A stretch of DNA of 22,564 nt, from contig CAYSWA010000036.1 of the NCBI GenBank assembly GCA_964434535.1, positions 1 to 22,564 on the forward strand. Direction: 5' to 3'. This document shows positions 5,624-14,063 of the stretch, one piece after another. The stretch is from SM23-32 sp964434535. Its GTDB lineage: Bacteria > Planctomycetota > Brocadiia > SM23-32. Position numbers and translations under genes: made by a program. The notes beneath the pieces were generated by a model that had not been told where the DNA came from, made no database searches, and was given only the letters and a program-made list of their open reading frames with translations. Within the stretch, counting starts at the first letter, position 1, and the number at the start of each line of letters is the position of its first letter.

Positions 5624-6684
5624 GCCTGATGCAGGAGACGATCGAGGCGGTGAAGCCGCGGGACGCGGCGGCGAGGCAGCAGGCCCGCGCGCGACTGGAG
5701 CAGCTCACGATGCCGCACTGGGCCCTCGGGCGGCTCATGGACCTTGCCGAGGACCTGGCCGGCATGAGTGGCACGGTGAGACCGCCGGTCGAGAAGCGGA
5801 CCGTGGTGGTCATGGCGGCCGACCACGGGGTCGTGGCCGAGGGCGTGAGCAAGTACCCGCAGGAAGTCACCGGCCAGATGGTCCTGAACTTCGTCAACGG
5901 CGGTGCCGGCATCAACGCGCTCTCGCGCTGCGTCGACGCACGCGTGGTCGTGGTGGACATGGGCGTGGCGGCGGACCTGGGCGGCCTGGCCTCCGAGGGC
6001 AAGATCGTCTCCAAGCGCATGCGCGACGGCACCGACAGCATCGCCGCCGGGCCGGCCATGGGCCGGGAGGAGGCCGTGGCCTGCGTGAGCGCCGGCATCG
6101 AGGTGGCCGGCGACCTGGCCGACTCGACCGAGGTCTTCGGAACCGGCGACATGGGGATCGGCAACACCACCCCCAGCGCCGCGGTTGCCTCCGTGCTGAC
6201 CGGCTTGGAGCCTGCGGAGGTGACCGGTCGCGGCACGGGCATCGACGAGGAGCGCCTCAGGCACAAGGTCGGCATCATCGAGAAGGCGCTGGCGGTCAAC
6301 CGCCCCGACCCGGCCGATGGGCTGGACGTGCTCGCCAGGGTGGGCGGCTTCGAGATAGGCGGGATAGCGGGTCTCATCCTCGGCGCCGCGGCGCGGCGCA
6401 GGCCCGTGATCGTGGACGGATTCATCTCGACTGCCGGCGCCCTCATCGCGCAGTCGCTCTGCCCGGCCGCCTGCGACTACATGATCGCGGCCCACCTGAG
6501 CGAGGAGAACGGGCACTCGGCGATGCACGAGAAGCTGGGCAAGAAGCCACTGCTGGACCTGAACCTGAGGCTTGGGGAGGGCACGGGAGCGGCGCTGGCC
6601 ATGAATCTGGTGGAAGCGGCCGCGCGGGTGCTCACCGAGGTGAGCACCTTCGAGGAGGCCTCCGTTTCGGAGAGCGGCGAGTGA
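5620..6684 (+). CDS. cobT: Nicotinate-nucleotide-dimethylbenzimidazole phosphoribosyltransferase
   Basis: CobT makes alpha-ribazole phosphate (or a related lower-ligand riboside) from nicotinate mononucleotide and a benzimidazole base. The 354-residue length is standard. Family motifs are VVVMAADHGVVAEGVS, NFVNGGAGINALS, GDMGIGNTTPSAA, RGTGID, VDGFISTAGAL and LRLGEGTGAALAM. Glu320 in GEG corresponds to the catalytic Glu. The ATG overlaps the cobU stop as ATGA, and the C-terminal stop overlaps the GTG of cobS. No dimethylbenzimidazole synthesis gene is in the window, so the base may come from elsewhere or a different lower ligand may be used. The second point is inference. Confidence 0.97.
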   Translation: MSLMQETIEAVKPRDAAARQQARARLEQLTMPHWALGRLMDLAEDLAGMSGTVRPPVEKRTVVVMAADHGVVAEGVSKYPQEVTGQMVLNFVNGGAGINALSRCVDARVVVVDMGVAADLGGLASEGKIVSKRMRDGTDSIAAGPAMGREEAVACVSAGIEVAGDLADSTEVFGTGDMGIGNTTPSAAVASVLTGLEPAEVTGRGTGIDEERLRHKVGIIEKALAVNRPDPADGLDVLARVGGFEIGGIAGLILGAAARRRPVIVDGFISTAGALIAQSLCPAACDYMIAAHLSEENGHSAMHEKLGKKPLLDLNLRLGEGTGAALAMNLVEAAARVLTEVSTFEEASVSESGE

Positions 6685-7436
6685 AGGGATTTCTGGCAGC
6701 TTTACGGTTCCTGACGGTGTTCCCCGTGCCCGGCACGTGGGGCAGCGGCGAGGATGCCCTGAGGCGTTCGACGGTGCACTTTCCGGCCGTGGGGCTGATC
6801 ATCGGTGGCATCGCGGCGGTGTCGGCGCTGGGGCTTGGTGGGGTGCTACCGGCCCTGCCGGCGGCCGTGCTGATTGTGATCATCATGGAGGGCGCATCAG
6901 GCGCTCTGCACCTCGACGGGCTGGCGGACACGATGGACGGGTTCCTGAGCTCGCGGCCCAGGGAGCGGGTGCTGGAGATCATGCGCGACAGCCACAACGG
7001 CACGATGGGAGTCGCGGCCATCGCATCGGTCATGCTCCTGAAGGTGGCCTCGCTGGGCTCTCTGGACGGCCAGAATCTATGGCGGGCGGCGCTCCTGATG
7101 CCGCTGGCGGGGCGCTGCAGCCTGGTGCTCAGCATGTGGGCACTGTCCTACGCGCGCCCCGAGGGCGGGCTGGCGAGCGTGTTCTACAGGGCCCGGCCCG
7201 CTCTGGCTCTTCCGTGGGCGGGGGCGGTGCTTGTCGCGGCAGCCTGGTTGGCGGCGGGCATCGAGGGCCTCGTGGCCGCGGCGGCCGGGCTGCTGGCGTC
7301 GGCGCTCTTCGCGCTGTGGTGTCGCCGCAAGATCGGCGGTGCCACCGGAGATACGCTGGGCGCGGCGTGTGAGGTGTCCGAGACGGTGCTGGCCGTGGCG
7401 CTGGCGGCGACTCTCCACTCGGGGGCGAAGATATGA
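6681..7436 (+). CDS. cobS: Adenosylcobinamide-GDP ribazoletransferase (cobalamin-5'-phosphate synthase)
   Basis: CobS is the inner-membrane enzyme that joins adenosylcobinamide-GDP to alpha-ribazole (phosphate). The 251-residue protein has the N-terminal AALRFLTVFPVP signature and the metal-binding HLDGLADTMDG motif at residues 77-87. The RDSHNGTMG and GGATGDTLGA motifs also fit the family. Several hydrophobic segments occur near residues 34-70, 110-135 and 170-205. The GTG start overlaps the cobT stop as GTGA. It is part of the late block together with cobC, cobU and cobT, all in consecutive order. Confidence 0.96.
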   Translation: MKGFLAALRFLTVFPVPGTWGSGEDALRRSTVHFPAVGLIIGGIAAVSALGLGGVLPALPAAVLIVIIMEGASGALHLDGLADTMDGFLSSRPRERVLEIMRDSHNGTMGVAAIASVMLLKVASLGSLDGQNLWRAALLMPLAGRCSLVLSMWALSYARPEGGLASVFYRARPALALPWAGAVLVAAAWLAAGIEGLVAAAAGLLASALFALWCRRKIGGATGDTLGAACEVSETVLAVALAATLHSGAKI

Positions 7437-10081
7437 GGCACGGGCATGGCGGCAATCTTCGCGAGCTCGCGGCCCGCGCGGGGCTAGCCCAGGGTGACAT
7501 CCTTGATTTCAGCTCCAACGTGAATCCCCTCGGGCCACCTGCGTGGCTTCGCTGCTGCGTCAGCCGCGCCACCGATGCCGTGGTGCACTACCCGGACCCC
7601 GAATACGTCGAGCTGCGCGCCGCCATCGCCGAGCACCACGGCGCCGCCGCGGACCAGGTCGTCGTGGGCAACGGGACGAGCGATATCATCTACGCCCTGC
7701 CCCGCGCAGTGGGGCGGGATGGCGTCATCGTCGTGCCCGCCTATGTGGACTACGCCCGGGCCTGCCGGCAGGCCGGTGTCGGGGTCCGCGAGGTCGTGCT
7801 CAGCGAGGAGGACGGCTTTCGGTGCGAACTGGCAGCTCTGGACCGGGAACTGGCGGGCCAGGAAGTCGTCTTCCTCGGGCAGCCGAACAACCCCACGGGC
7901 CTGCTTTGCGATCCGGCGGGTCTCGGCCGCTTCGCCCGGCAGCATCCCGGCAACGTCTTCGTGGTGGACGAGGCGTTTGTCGACTTCGTCGAGGGTGCGC
8001 AGAGCCTGGCCGAGGCGCGTCCGGAGAACGTGGTGGTGCTGCGCTCGATGACCAAGTTCTACGCCGTCCCCGGCATGCGCCTGGGCTACGCCCTGGCCGG
8101 TGCTGAGACGGCCGAGCTGCTGCGGGAGGATCTGCCGCCGTGGTCGCTGAACTGCTTCGCCGAACGCTTTGGCCGGGAGGTCCTGCATGATGATGATTAT
8201 ACGCGGGAGACGCGGCGCTATGTCGCGGAGCGGCGGGGCGAGCTCCGGAGCGGTCTAGAGGGCATCGACGGCTTCACCTCCTACCCCGGCGAGGCCAACT
8301 TCCTGCTGGTAAGAATCCAGCGCAGCGACCTCGATGCCGAGTCGCTGCAGGAGCGTCTGCTGAGCCGCGGCATCGCGATCCGCACCTGCGGCGACTTCTC
8401 CGGGCTGGACGGACGCTTCTTCCGGGTGGCGGTGAGGACCGGGGAGGAGAACGCGCGGCTGCTGGGGGAACTGCGCGTGGTCACGGGGGAGCCAAAGGTA
8501 AGTACTAGGAATCCCCTCCCCTCAGTCCCCTACCGGGGGGAGGGGATATCCCCTTTCCCGTTGGGAGAGGGCAAGGGAGAGGGGCGCCGCTGCACCCCAT
8601 CGCTCATGCTCCAGGGCACCAGCTCCAACGCGGGCAAGAGCATCCTGGCGGCCGCCTTCTGCCGCATTCTGCTCCAGGACGGCTACCGCGTGGCGCCGTT
8701 CAAGGCCCAGAACATGTCGCTGAACTCCTTCGTCACGCGGGACGGGGGGGAGATGGGGCGGGCCCAGGTGGTGCAAGCCCAGGCCTGCCGGCTGGACCCG
8801 GAGGTGCGCATGAACCCGGTGCTGCTGAAGCCCACCACCGACGTCGGTTCGCAGGTCATCGTCCGCGGCCGCCCGGTCGGCAACATGAGCGCCACCGAGT
8901 ACGCGGGCTACAAGGCCGAGGTGTTCCCGGTCGTCAGGGAGTGCTACGAGTCCCTCGCGGCGGAGCACGACGTGGTCGTGATCGAGGGGGCGGGCAGCCC
9001 GAGCGAAATCAACCTGAAGGCGCACGACATCGTCAACATGCGCATGGCCCGGGAGGCCGGGGCGCGCGTGCTGCTGGCGGGCGACATCGACCGCGGCGGC
9101 GTCTTCGCCTCCTTCGTGGGGACGATGGAGCTGCTGGAGCCGTGGGAGCGCGAGCACGTGGCGGGCTTCCTGGTGAACCGCTTCCGCGGCGATGCCTCGC
9201 TCCTGGAGCCCGCCCTGGACTACACCCTCCGCCACACCGGGCGTCCCGTGCTGGGCGTGGTGCCGTACGTGCACCGGCTCGGCCTGCCCGAGGAGGACTC
9301 CGTGGAGTTCAAGAGCGGCCGCTACGAGCGGCCACCGGAGTCCGCCGATGGGGTGGTGGTCACGGTCGTGGACCTGGCGCACATCTCGAACTTCACCGAC
9401 TTCGACGTCTTCCGCCTGGAGCCCGACGTCCACCTGCGCGTCGCCCGCGGGCCGGAGGACCTGGCCGGCTCCGACGCCATCATCCTCCCCGGCAGCAAGA
9501 ACGTCATCGGCGACTTGCGGTTCCTGCGCGAGCGCGGGCTGAGCCGGCGCCTGCGCGAGATCATCGCCTCCGGCGAGGCCGAGGTCGTGGGCGTCTGCGC
9601 CGGCTTCCAGATGCTCGGCCGGGAGATCGCCGACCCCCACCGGCTGGAGTCCGACGCGGGGAGCATGGAGGGCCTGGGCGCGCTGCCCCTGCGCACGGTT
9701 TTCGCTCGCGAGAAGACGCTGGTGCAGCAATCCGCCACGCACAGGGAATCCGGGCACACTCTCAGGGGCTACGAAATCCACCACGGGCAGAGCGAGGTGC
9801 TGCGGGGCGGGGCGGAGCCGATCATGGAGCGCAACGACGGCGAGGCGATCGGCTTCGCCCTGCCGGACCGTCCTGTGTGGGGCACGTATCTGCACGGCGT
9901 CTTCGACGCCGACCCGTTCCGCCGCTGGTTCATCGACCGCCTGCGGGCCCGGCGCGGCCTGGCGCCGCTGGGGCGAGTTGCCGCCACCTACGACCTGGAG
10001 CCCGCCTTCGAGCGGCTCGCTGACGTCGTACGGCAGAGCGTGGACCTTGGCCGCATCTACGAGTTGATGGGACTGGAATGA
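7433..10081 (+). CDS. cobQ: CobD-CobQ fusion: threonine-phosphate decarboxylase-like domain + cobyric acid synthase
   Basis: This 882-residue protein joins two enzymes. Residues 1-358 are a PLP aminotransferase-fold protein of the CobD type, which makes aminopropanol phosphate. Signs are DFSSNVNPLGPP, QPNNPTG, VVDEAFVDF and the PLP lysine in SMTKFYAVPGMRLGY (Lys208). Residues 389-882 are cobyric acid synthase (CbiP in Salmonella), which amidates four ring carboxylates. It has the LQGTSSNAGKS nucleotide-binding loop, KPTTDVGSQVI, and a class I glutaminase domain with Cys722 in GVCAGFQML and His821 in GTYLHGVFD. The linker, about 360-384, is encoded by a GC-rich palindromic repeat. An ATG at 8606 could start a separate CobQ, but no ribosome binding site stands at proper distance. 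Start overlaps the cobS stop (ATGA). Histidinol-phosphate aminotransferase is an alternative for the first domain, but context favours CobD. Confidence 0.93.
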   Translation: MRHGHGGNLRELAARAGLAQGDILDFSSNVNPLGPPAWLRCCVSRATDAVVHYPDPEYVELRAAIAEHHGAAADQVVVGNGTSDIIYALPRAVGRDGVIVVPAYVDYARACRQAGVGVREVVLSEEDGFRCELAALDRELAGQEVVFLGQPNNPTGLLCDPAGLGRFARQHPGNVFVVDEAFVDFVEGAQSLAEARPENVVVLRSMTKFYAVPGMRLGYALAGAETAELLREDLPPWSLNCFAERFGREVLHDDDYTRETRRYVAERRGELRSGLEGIDGFTSYPGEANFLLVRIQRSDLDAESLQERLLSRGIAIRTCGDFSGLDGRFFRVAVRTGEENARLLGELRVVTGEPKVSTRNPLPSVPYRGEGISPFPLGEGKGEGRRCTPSLMLQGTSSNAGKSILAAAFCRILLQDGYRVAPFKAQNMSLNSFVTRDGGEMGRAQVVQAQACRLDPEVRMNPVLLKPTTDVGSQVIVRGRPVGNMSATEYAGYKAEVFPVVRECYESLAAEHDVVVIEGAGSPSEINLKAHDIVNMRMAREAGARVLLAGDIDRGGVFASFVGTMELLEPWEREHVAGFLVNRFRGDASLLEPALDYTLRHTGRPVLGVVPYVHRLGLPEEDSVEFKSGRYERPPESADGVVVTVVDLAHISNFTDFDVFRLEPDVHLRVARGPEDLAGSDAIILPGSKNVIGDLRFLRERGLSRRLREIIASGEAEVVGVCAGFQMLGREIADPHRLESDAGSMEGLGALPLRTVFAREKTLVQQSATHRESGHTLRGYEIHHGQSEVLRGGAEPIMERNDGEAIGFALPDRPVWGTYLHGVFDADPFRRWFIDRLRARRGLAPLGRVAATYDLEPAFERLADVVRQSVDLGRIYELMGLE
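8511..8584. repeat. Palindromic repeat inside the cobD-cobQ linker
   Basis: The segment contains a perfect 11-bp hairpin (ATCCCCTCCCC at 8511-8521 with GGGGAGGGGAT at 8537-8547). A second imperfect one follows (CCCCTTTCCC with GGGAGAGGG). It keeps the reading frame open and encodes a Gly/Pro/Glu-rich stretch containing SPFPLGEGKGEG. It is of the same style as the array in cbiA at 12261-12418. Confidence 0.7.
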
Positions 10082-11046
10082 TACTGCCGCTTCACATCGT
10101 CGCCGCGGTGGCCCTGGACCTGCTGCTGGGGGACCCCCGCCGGCTGCCGCACCCCGTGCGGGGCATGGGGCGGCTGGCGACGGCGCTGGAAGGGCCCGCG
10201 CGGCGGGTGATGCCCGGGGCGCGGTCGGCCGGCATCCTCACGGTCTTGGCGGTGGTCGGGCTCAGCGGGGGGGTGACGTACGGCCTGCTGCGGGCCGCCG
10301 CCTGGCTGCACCCGCTGGCCGGGGACGCTGCGGCGGTGTGGCTGATCTACACGACCATCGCCATCCGCGACATGCGGCGCCACAGCATGGCCGTGCATGC
10401 CGCCCTGGCCGCCGGGGACCTGCCCGAGGCGCGCCGGCGCGTGGGCCTGATCGTGGGGCGCGACACCGACCGGCTCGACGAGGCCGGCGTGGCCCGGGCG
10501 GGTGTTGAGAGCGTGGCCGAGAGCATCGTGGACGGCGTGACGGCGCCGCTGTTCTTCGCCTTCCTGGCCGGGCCCGTGGGCGCCGTCGCCTACCGGGCGG
10601 TCAACACGCTGGATTCCACCTTCGGCTACAAGCACGGCCGGTATCGCGACTTCGGATGGGCCTCGGCGCGCCTGGACGACCTCGCCAACTATGTCCCGGC
10701 CCGCCTGACCGCCCCCCTGGTCTGCCTTGCAGCGCTCCTGCTGGGGCACGGAGCGGGCGACGCCGCGCGGGTCCTGCTACGCGACGGGCGCAAGCACAGC
10801 AGCCCCAACTCCGGCCTGAGCGAGGCCGCCATGGCCGGTGCGCTGGGGGTGCGCCTGGGGGGCACGAATCACTACTTCGGCGAGCCCGTGGAGAAGCCCA
10901 CTCTCGGAGAGGAGAAGAATGCAATGGCCGGGGAGCACATCCGGCAGGCCAACAGCTTGTTCGTGGTGGCCTCGCTGCTGTTCCTGCTGGGAGGGGTGGG
11001 GCTGCGGCTGGCCTGTGCGGCGCTTTCAGGAGGGCTTTCAGGATGA
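10078..11046 (+). CDS. cbiB: Adenosylcobinamide-phosphate synthase (CbiB)
   Basis: CbiB is the membrane enzyme that attaches aminopropanol phosphate (or aminopropanol) to adenosylcobyric acid. The 322-residue protein opens with the family signature DLLLGDPRRLPHPVRGMG. It also has RDTDRLDEAGVARAGVESVAE within the conserved GRDT...ESVAEN region, here ESVAES. AYRAVNTLDSTFGYK and HSSPNSGLSEAAMAGALGVRLGG follow. Hydrophobic segments lie near the N-terminus, about 50-75, 155-180, 205-225 and 295-315. The ATG overlaps the cobD-cobQ stop as ATGA, so the aminopropanol-phosphate maker, CobQ and CbiB are read in succession. This protein is called CobD in Pseudomonas nomenclature. Confidence 0.96.
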   Translation: MILPLHIVAAVALDLLLGDPRRLPHPVRGMGRLATALEGPARRVMPGARSAGILTVLAVVGLSGGVTYGLLRAAAWLHPLAGDAAAVWLIYTTIAIRDMRRHSMAVHAALAAGDLPEARRRVGLIVGRDTDRLDEAGVARAGVESVAESIVDGVTAPLFFAFLAGPVGAVAYRAVNTLDSTFGYKHGRYRDFGWASARLDDLANYVPARLTAPLVCLAALLLGHGAGDAARVLLRDGRKHSSPNSGLSEAAMAGALGVRLGGTNHYFGEPVEKPTLGEEKNAMAGEHIRQANSLFVVASLLFLLGGVGLRLACAALSGGLSG

Positions 11047-11570
11047 GGAAGCATGCGCGCATACTGGTCTTCACCGGTCCCGGCAAGGGCAAGACCACGG
11101 CCGCCCTGGGCATGGTGCTGCGGGCGAGCGGCCACGGCATGCGGGCCCTGGTCGTGCAGTTCATCAAGAGAGATATGAAGACCGGGGAGAACAAGGCTCT
11201 CGGCCGCCTGGAGGGCGTCCGCAGGGAATGCTTCGGCCTGGGCTTCCTGCCCGACGACTCACATGATACCTTCGCAGAGCACCGTCGACGCGCCGAGCGC
11301 GGGCTGCGGCGTGCCGCCGAGGCGATGAGATCGGGAGAGTATGCGCTGGTGGTGATGGACGAGGTCTGCCTGGCGGCGGCCAAGGGGCTCCTGCCGGTGG
11401 ACGACGTGGCGACAGCCGTGCGGGAGGCCCCCGGCGACTGCGTCGTGGTCCTGACGGGCAGGAACTGCCCCGAGGAGTTGCTGGAGCTGGCCGACACGGC
11501 GACGCGCATGGAGTGCGTGAAGCACGGCCTGCAGGGCGGCATCAAGGCCCAGAAGGGAGTGGATCTATGA
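11043..11570 (+). CDS. cobO: ATP:corrinoid adenosyltransferase, BtuR/CobO type
   Basis: The enzyme transfers the 5'-deoxyadenosyl group of ATP to the Co(I) corrinoid. The 175-residue protein starts with a P-loop in VFTGPGKGKTTAALG (about residues 9-23), followed by RALVVQFIK. A Walker B-like LVVMDEVCLAAAKGLL lies in the middle, VVVLTGRNCPEELLELAD follows, and it ends with the typical KAQKGVDL tail. The ATG overlaps the cbiB stop as ATGA. Salmonella calls this gene cobA, which must not be confused with the methyltransferase CobA. The ORF extends upstream in frame inside cbiB, but the overlap start and the family length fix the start here. Confidence 0.95.
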   Translation: MRKHARILVFTGPGKGKTTAALGMVLRASGHGMRALVVQFIKRDMKTGENKALGRLEGVRRECFGLGFLPDDSHDTFAEHRRRAERGLRRAAEAMRSGEYALVVMDEVCLAAAKGLLPVDDVATAVREAPGDCVVVLTGRNCPEELLELADTATRMECVKHGLQGGIKAQKGVDL

Positions 11571-13069
11571 CGGGCACGTTTCCCCGCATCGTCATCGCCG
11601 GCGCCGAGAGCGGCGTGGGCAAGACCTCCGTGACGCTCGGCCTGGTGCGTGCGCTGCGGCGGCGGGGGCTCGCGGTGCAGCCGTTCAAGGTGGGCCCTGA
11701 CTTCCTGGACCCCACCTACCTGCGGCTCGCCGCCGGGCGGCAGTGCTACAACCTGGACCCATGGATGTGCGGCGAGGACTACGTGCAGGCCCTGTTCGCA
11801 CGGGCGAGCGCCGATGCCGACGTGGCCGTGGTCGAAGGCGTGATGGGCATGTATGACGGCGCCTCACCGGAGAGCTCCGAGGGCAGCACGGCTGCCGTAG
11901 CGTCCCTGCTGGAGGCCCCGGTGCTTCTGCTGGCGAACGCCGGGGGTGTGGCGCGCAGCTTCGCGGCCCTGGTGAAGGGCTATGCCGAGTTCGAGCCACA
12001 TCCGCAGGTCGCCGGCGTCGTGGTCAACCGCGTCGGCTCCCGGCGCCACGCCGAGATGCTGGCGGCGGCGCTGGAGAGCACCGGCGCGCCGCCTCTGCTC
12101 GGCGCCTTTTCGTCCGGAAGCCTGCCCGAGCTGGCCGACCGCCACCTTGGCCTGGTGACCGCCGACGGCAAGGTGCTGCCGTCGGAGACCATCACTCAGT
12201 TCGCCGACGCCTGCGAGCGGCACTTGGACGTGGAGCGGTTGCTGGAGCTGGCGCGGGGCGCGCGCCCTCACCCTGGCCCTCTCCCGGGGGGAGAGGGGAA
12301 CAAGCGCCCTCACCCTAACCATCTCCCGGCGGGAGAGGGGAATGGCGGTCCTCATCCTGACTCTCCCCCAGAGGGGAATCTCCCCTCCCCCCGGGAGGGG
12401 ATTAAGGGGAGGGAGGCAATCCTTTCGGAGCTGCGCTTGGGCGTCGCGCGCGACGATGCCTTCCACTTCTACTACCCCGACAACCTGGAGGCCTTCGAAG
12501 CCCGGGGCGCGCGGCTGGCCGAGTTCTCGCCCACCGCCGACGGCGAGGTGCCGGAGGTGGACGCGCTCTACCTGGGCGGGGGCTACCCCGAGGAGTTCGC
12601 GGACCAACTGAGCGCCAACGCCGGCATGCGCCGCAGCGTGCGCGAGTTCTGCGGCTCCGGCCGGCCCGTCTACGCCGAGTGCGGGGGGCTGATGTATCTC
12701 TCCGAGAGCCTGCGCACCACGGGTGGCGGGGAGCTTCCCATGGTCGGCGCCCTGCCGGCGGGCGTCCGCATGCTGCCCAGGCGCCGGGCGCTGGGCTACG
12801 CCGAGGTCACGCTCACCGCGGACTGCCTGCTCGGGCCGAAGGGGAGCAGAATACGGGGTCACGAGTTTCACTACTCGGAGCTGCTGCGGGACCCGGCGGA
12901 GGGGGAGGGGTGGTCCGCGGCCTACTCCGTGCGTAAGCGCAGGGCGGCGCGGCCGGCCCCCGAGGGCTACCGCTGCGGCAACGTTCTGGCCAGCTACGTC
13001 CATCTGCACCTCGCCAGCCGGCCGGAGGCTATCGAACACTTTCTGACAATCTGCAGGGAAACCAAATGA
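11567..13069 (+). CDS. cbiA: Cobyrinate a,c-diamide synthase with in-frame repeat insertion
   Basis: CbiA amidates the a and c side chains of (cobalt-)cobyrinate using ATP and glutamine. The N-terminal dethiobiotin-synthetase-like domain has the P-loop GAESGVGKTS (about 12-21), PFKVGPDFLDP and VVEGVMGMYDG. The C-terminal glutaminase domain has Cys372 in AECGGLMYL and the His in SYVHLHLAS (His479). At 500 residues it is about 45 longer than usual. The extra stretch, about residues 232-284, is encoded by palindromic repeats (HPGPLPGGEG-like units) and sits exactly in the linker between the two domains, so both domains look intact. The ATG overlaps the upstream stop as ATGA. Activity is likely retained, by inference from the linker position. 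Confidence 0.95.
   Translation: MTGTFPRIVIAGAESGVGKTSVTLGLVRALRRRGLAVQPFKVGPDFLDPTYLRLAAGRQCYNLDPWMCGEDYVQALFARASADADVAVVEGVMGMYDGASPESSEGSTAAVASLLEAPVLLLANAGGVARSFAALVKGYAEFEPHPQVAGVVVNRVGSRRHAEMLAAALESTGAPPLLGAFSSGSLPELADRHLGLVTADGKVLPSETITQFADACERHLDVERLLELARGARPHPGPLPGGEGNKRPHPNHLPAGEGNGGPHPDSPPEGNLPSPREGIKGREAILSELRLGVARDDAFHFYYPDNLEAFEARGARLAEFSPTADGEVPEVDALYLGGGYPEEFADQLSANAGMRRSVREFCGSGRPVYAECGGLMYLSESLRTTGGGELPMVGALPAGVRMLPRRRALGYAEVTLTADCLLGPKGSRIRGHEFHYSELLRDPAEGEGWSAAYSVRKRRAARPAPEGYRCGNVLASYVHLHLASRPEAIEHFLTICRETK
12261..12418. repeat. Tandem palindromic repeat array inside cbiA
   Basis: Three successive units share the pattern GCGCCCTCACCCT-(n)-CTCCCGG-(n)-GGGAGAGGGGAA, starting near 12262, 12304 and 12345. 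A fourth, partly inverted unit follows (CTCCCCTCCCCCCGGGAGGGG). Each unit can fold into a hairpin (for example CTCTCCCGGGGGGAGAG). The array is open in the cbiA frame and encodes units like RPHPGPLPGGEGN. It resembles dispersed palindromic elements that insert into protein linkers. Confidence 0.8.
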
Positions 13070-14061
13070 CAGAGCAGAGCCCCAGGACGGGCGCGATACT
13101 CGTGAGCCACGGCAGCCCCCGCCCGGAGGCCAACGAGCAGTTCGAGCAGACCGTGCGGCGCGTGGCGGAGCGGCTGGACGGCATGCCGGTGGTGGCGACC
13201 TACTTCTCGCTGGCCCGGCCTACCATCGCCGACCGCATCGGCGAGTTCGCCCGTCAAGGCGTGGAGCGGGCCGTGGTGCTGCCCTACTTCCTGCACAACG
13301 GGCAGCACGTGCGCGTGGATCTGCCTGAGCAACTGAAGGAGTGCCGGGGACGGCATCCCGGGCTGGACATCGAGCTCGGCCCCACGCTCCAGGACGAGCC
13401 GGCGCTGGAGGACGTGCTGGTTCAGCGGCTGGTCGAGCACATGCCCCTGCCGCAGGCGGACCTGCGCAGCGGCGCCGCCATCGAAGGCCGGAGCCACCGG
13501 CTCATCGAGCAGCGGCTGCGGGGCAGGGACCTGAGCGAACACGAACTGGCCATCGTGCGGCGCGCCGTCCACGCCACGGCCGACTTCAGCTTCGCCGACA
13601 CCATGCGCATTCACCCCCGCGCCGCGGAGCGTGGCATGGAGGCCCTGCGCGCGGACGGGCCGGTGATCTGCGACGTCAACATGCTGCGCAGCGGTATCAC
13701 GCGCGTGGGCTGCGAGGTGCTCTGCGCCATCGGCGACGAGGACGTGGCGGAGCGGGCCGCGGAGGGCGGCAGCACACGCTCGGCCGCGGCGATGGAGAAG
13801 CTCAGCGAGCACTTCCCAGGCGCCGTCGTCGCCATCGGGAACGCGCCCACGGCCCTGTGGAAGGTGCTGGAGATCGCCGAGGCCGGCGGGCCGCGGCCCG
13901 CGCTGGTGGTGGGCGTCCCGGTGGGCTTCGTGGGGGCTCTGGAGTCCAAGCTGGCGCTGCTGCGCAGCGATCTGTGCTACGTCACCAACGTCGGCAACCG
14001 CGGCGGCACGCCCGTGGCGGCGGCCGTCCTGAACGCAATCGCGAACATGACGGAGGGATGA
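13066..14061 (+). CDS. cbiC: CbiX-CbiC fusion: sirohydrochlorin cobaltochelatase + cobalt-precorrin-8 methylmutase
   Basis: The 331-residue protein carries two steps of the pathway. Residues 1-125 are a short CbiX-type chelatase that inserts Co2+ into sirohydrochlorin. It has the metal-site His in LVSHGSPRPEANE (His15) and the second His pair in LPYFLHNGQHVRVDLP (His77, His81). Residues about 137-331 are CbiC, which migrates the C11 methyl to C12 to give cobyrinate. CbiC signs are IEGRSHRLIEQRL, the catalytic His169 in RRAVHATADFSF, and the CDVNMLRSGI, IGNAPTALWKVLE and GNRGGTPVAAAV motifs. The two halves catalyse steps far apart in the pathway, so channelling between them is not implied. The ATG overlaps the cbiA stop as ATGA. 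Confidence 0.94.
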   Translation: MTEQSPRTGAILVSHGSPRPEANEQFEQTVRRVAERLDGMPVVATYFSLARPTIADRIGEFARQGVERAVVLPYFLHNGQHVRVDLPEQLKECRGRHPGLDIELGPTLQDEPALEDVLVQRLVEHMPLPQADLRSGAAIEGRSHRLIEQRLRGRDLSEHELAIVRRAVHATADFSFADTMRIHPRAAERGMEALRADGPVICDVNMLRSGITRVGCEVLCAIGDEDVAERAAEGGSTRSAAAMEKLSEHFPGAVVAIGNAPTALWKVLEIAEAGGPRPALVVGVPVGFVGALESKLALLRSDLCYVTNVGNRGGTPVAAAVLNAIANMTEG

Positions 14062-14063
14062 GA

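Noticed and set aside
8522..9895. A 457-codon minus-strand ORF opposite cobQ
   Set aside because: It mirrors the codon pattern of cobQ, which has intact catalytic motifs. The His/Val/Gln-rich composition is typical of an antisense shadow in GC-rich DNA.
12261..12418. CRISPR array
   Set aside because: The repeated units are palindromic, nearly contiguous and translated in frame, without unique spacers of constant length.
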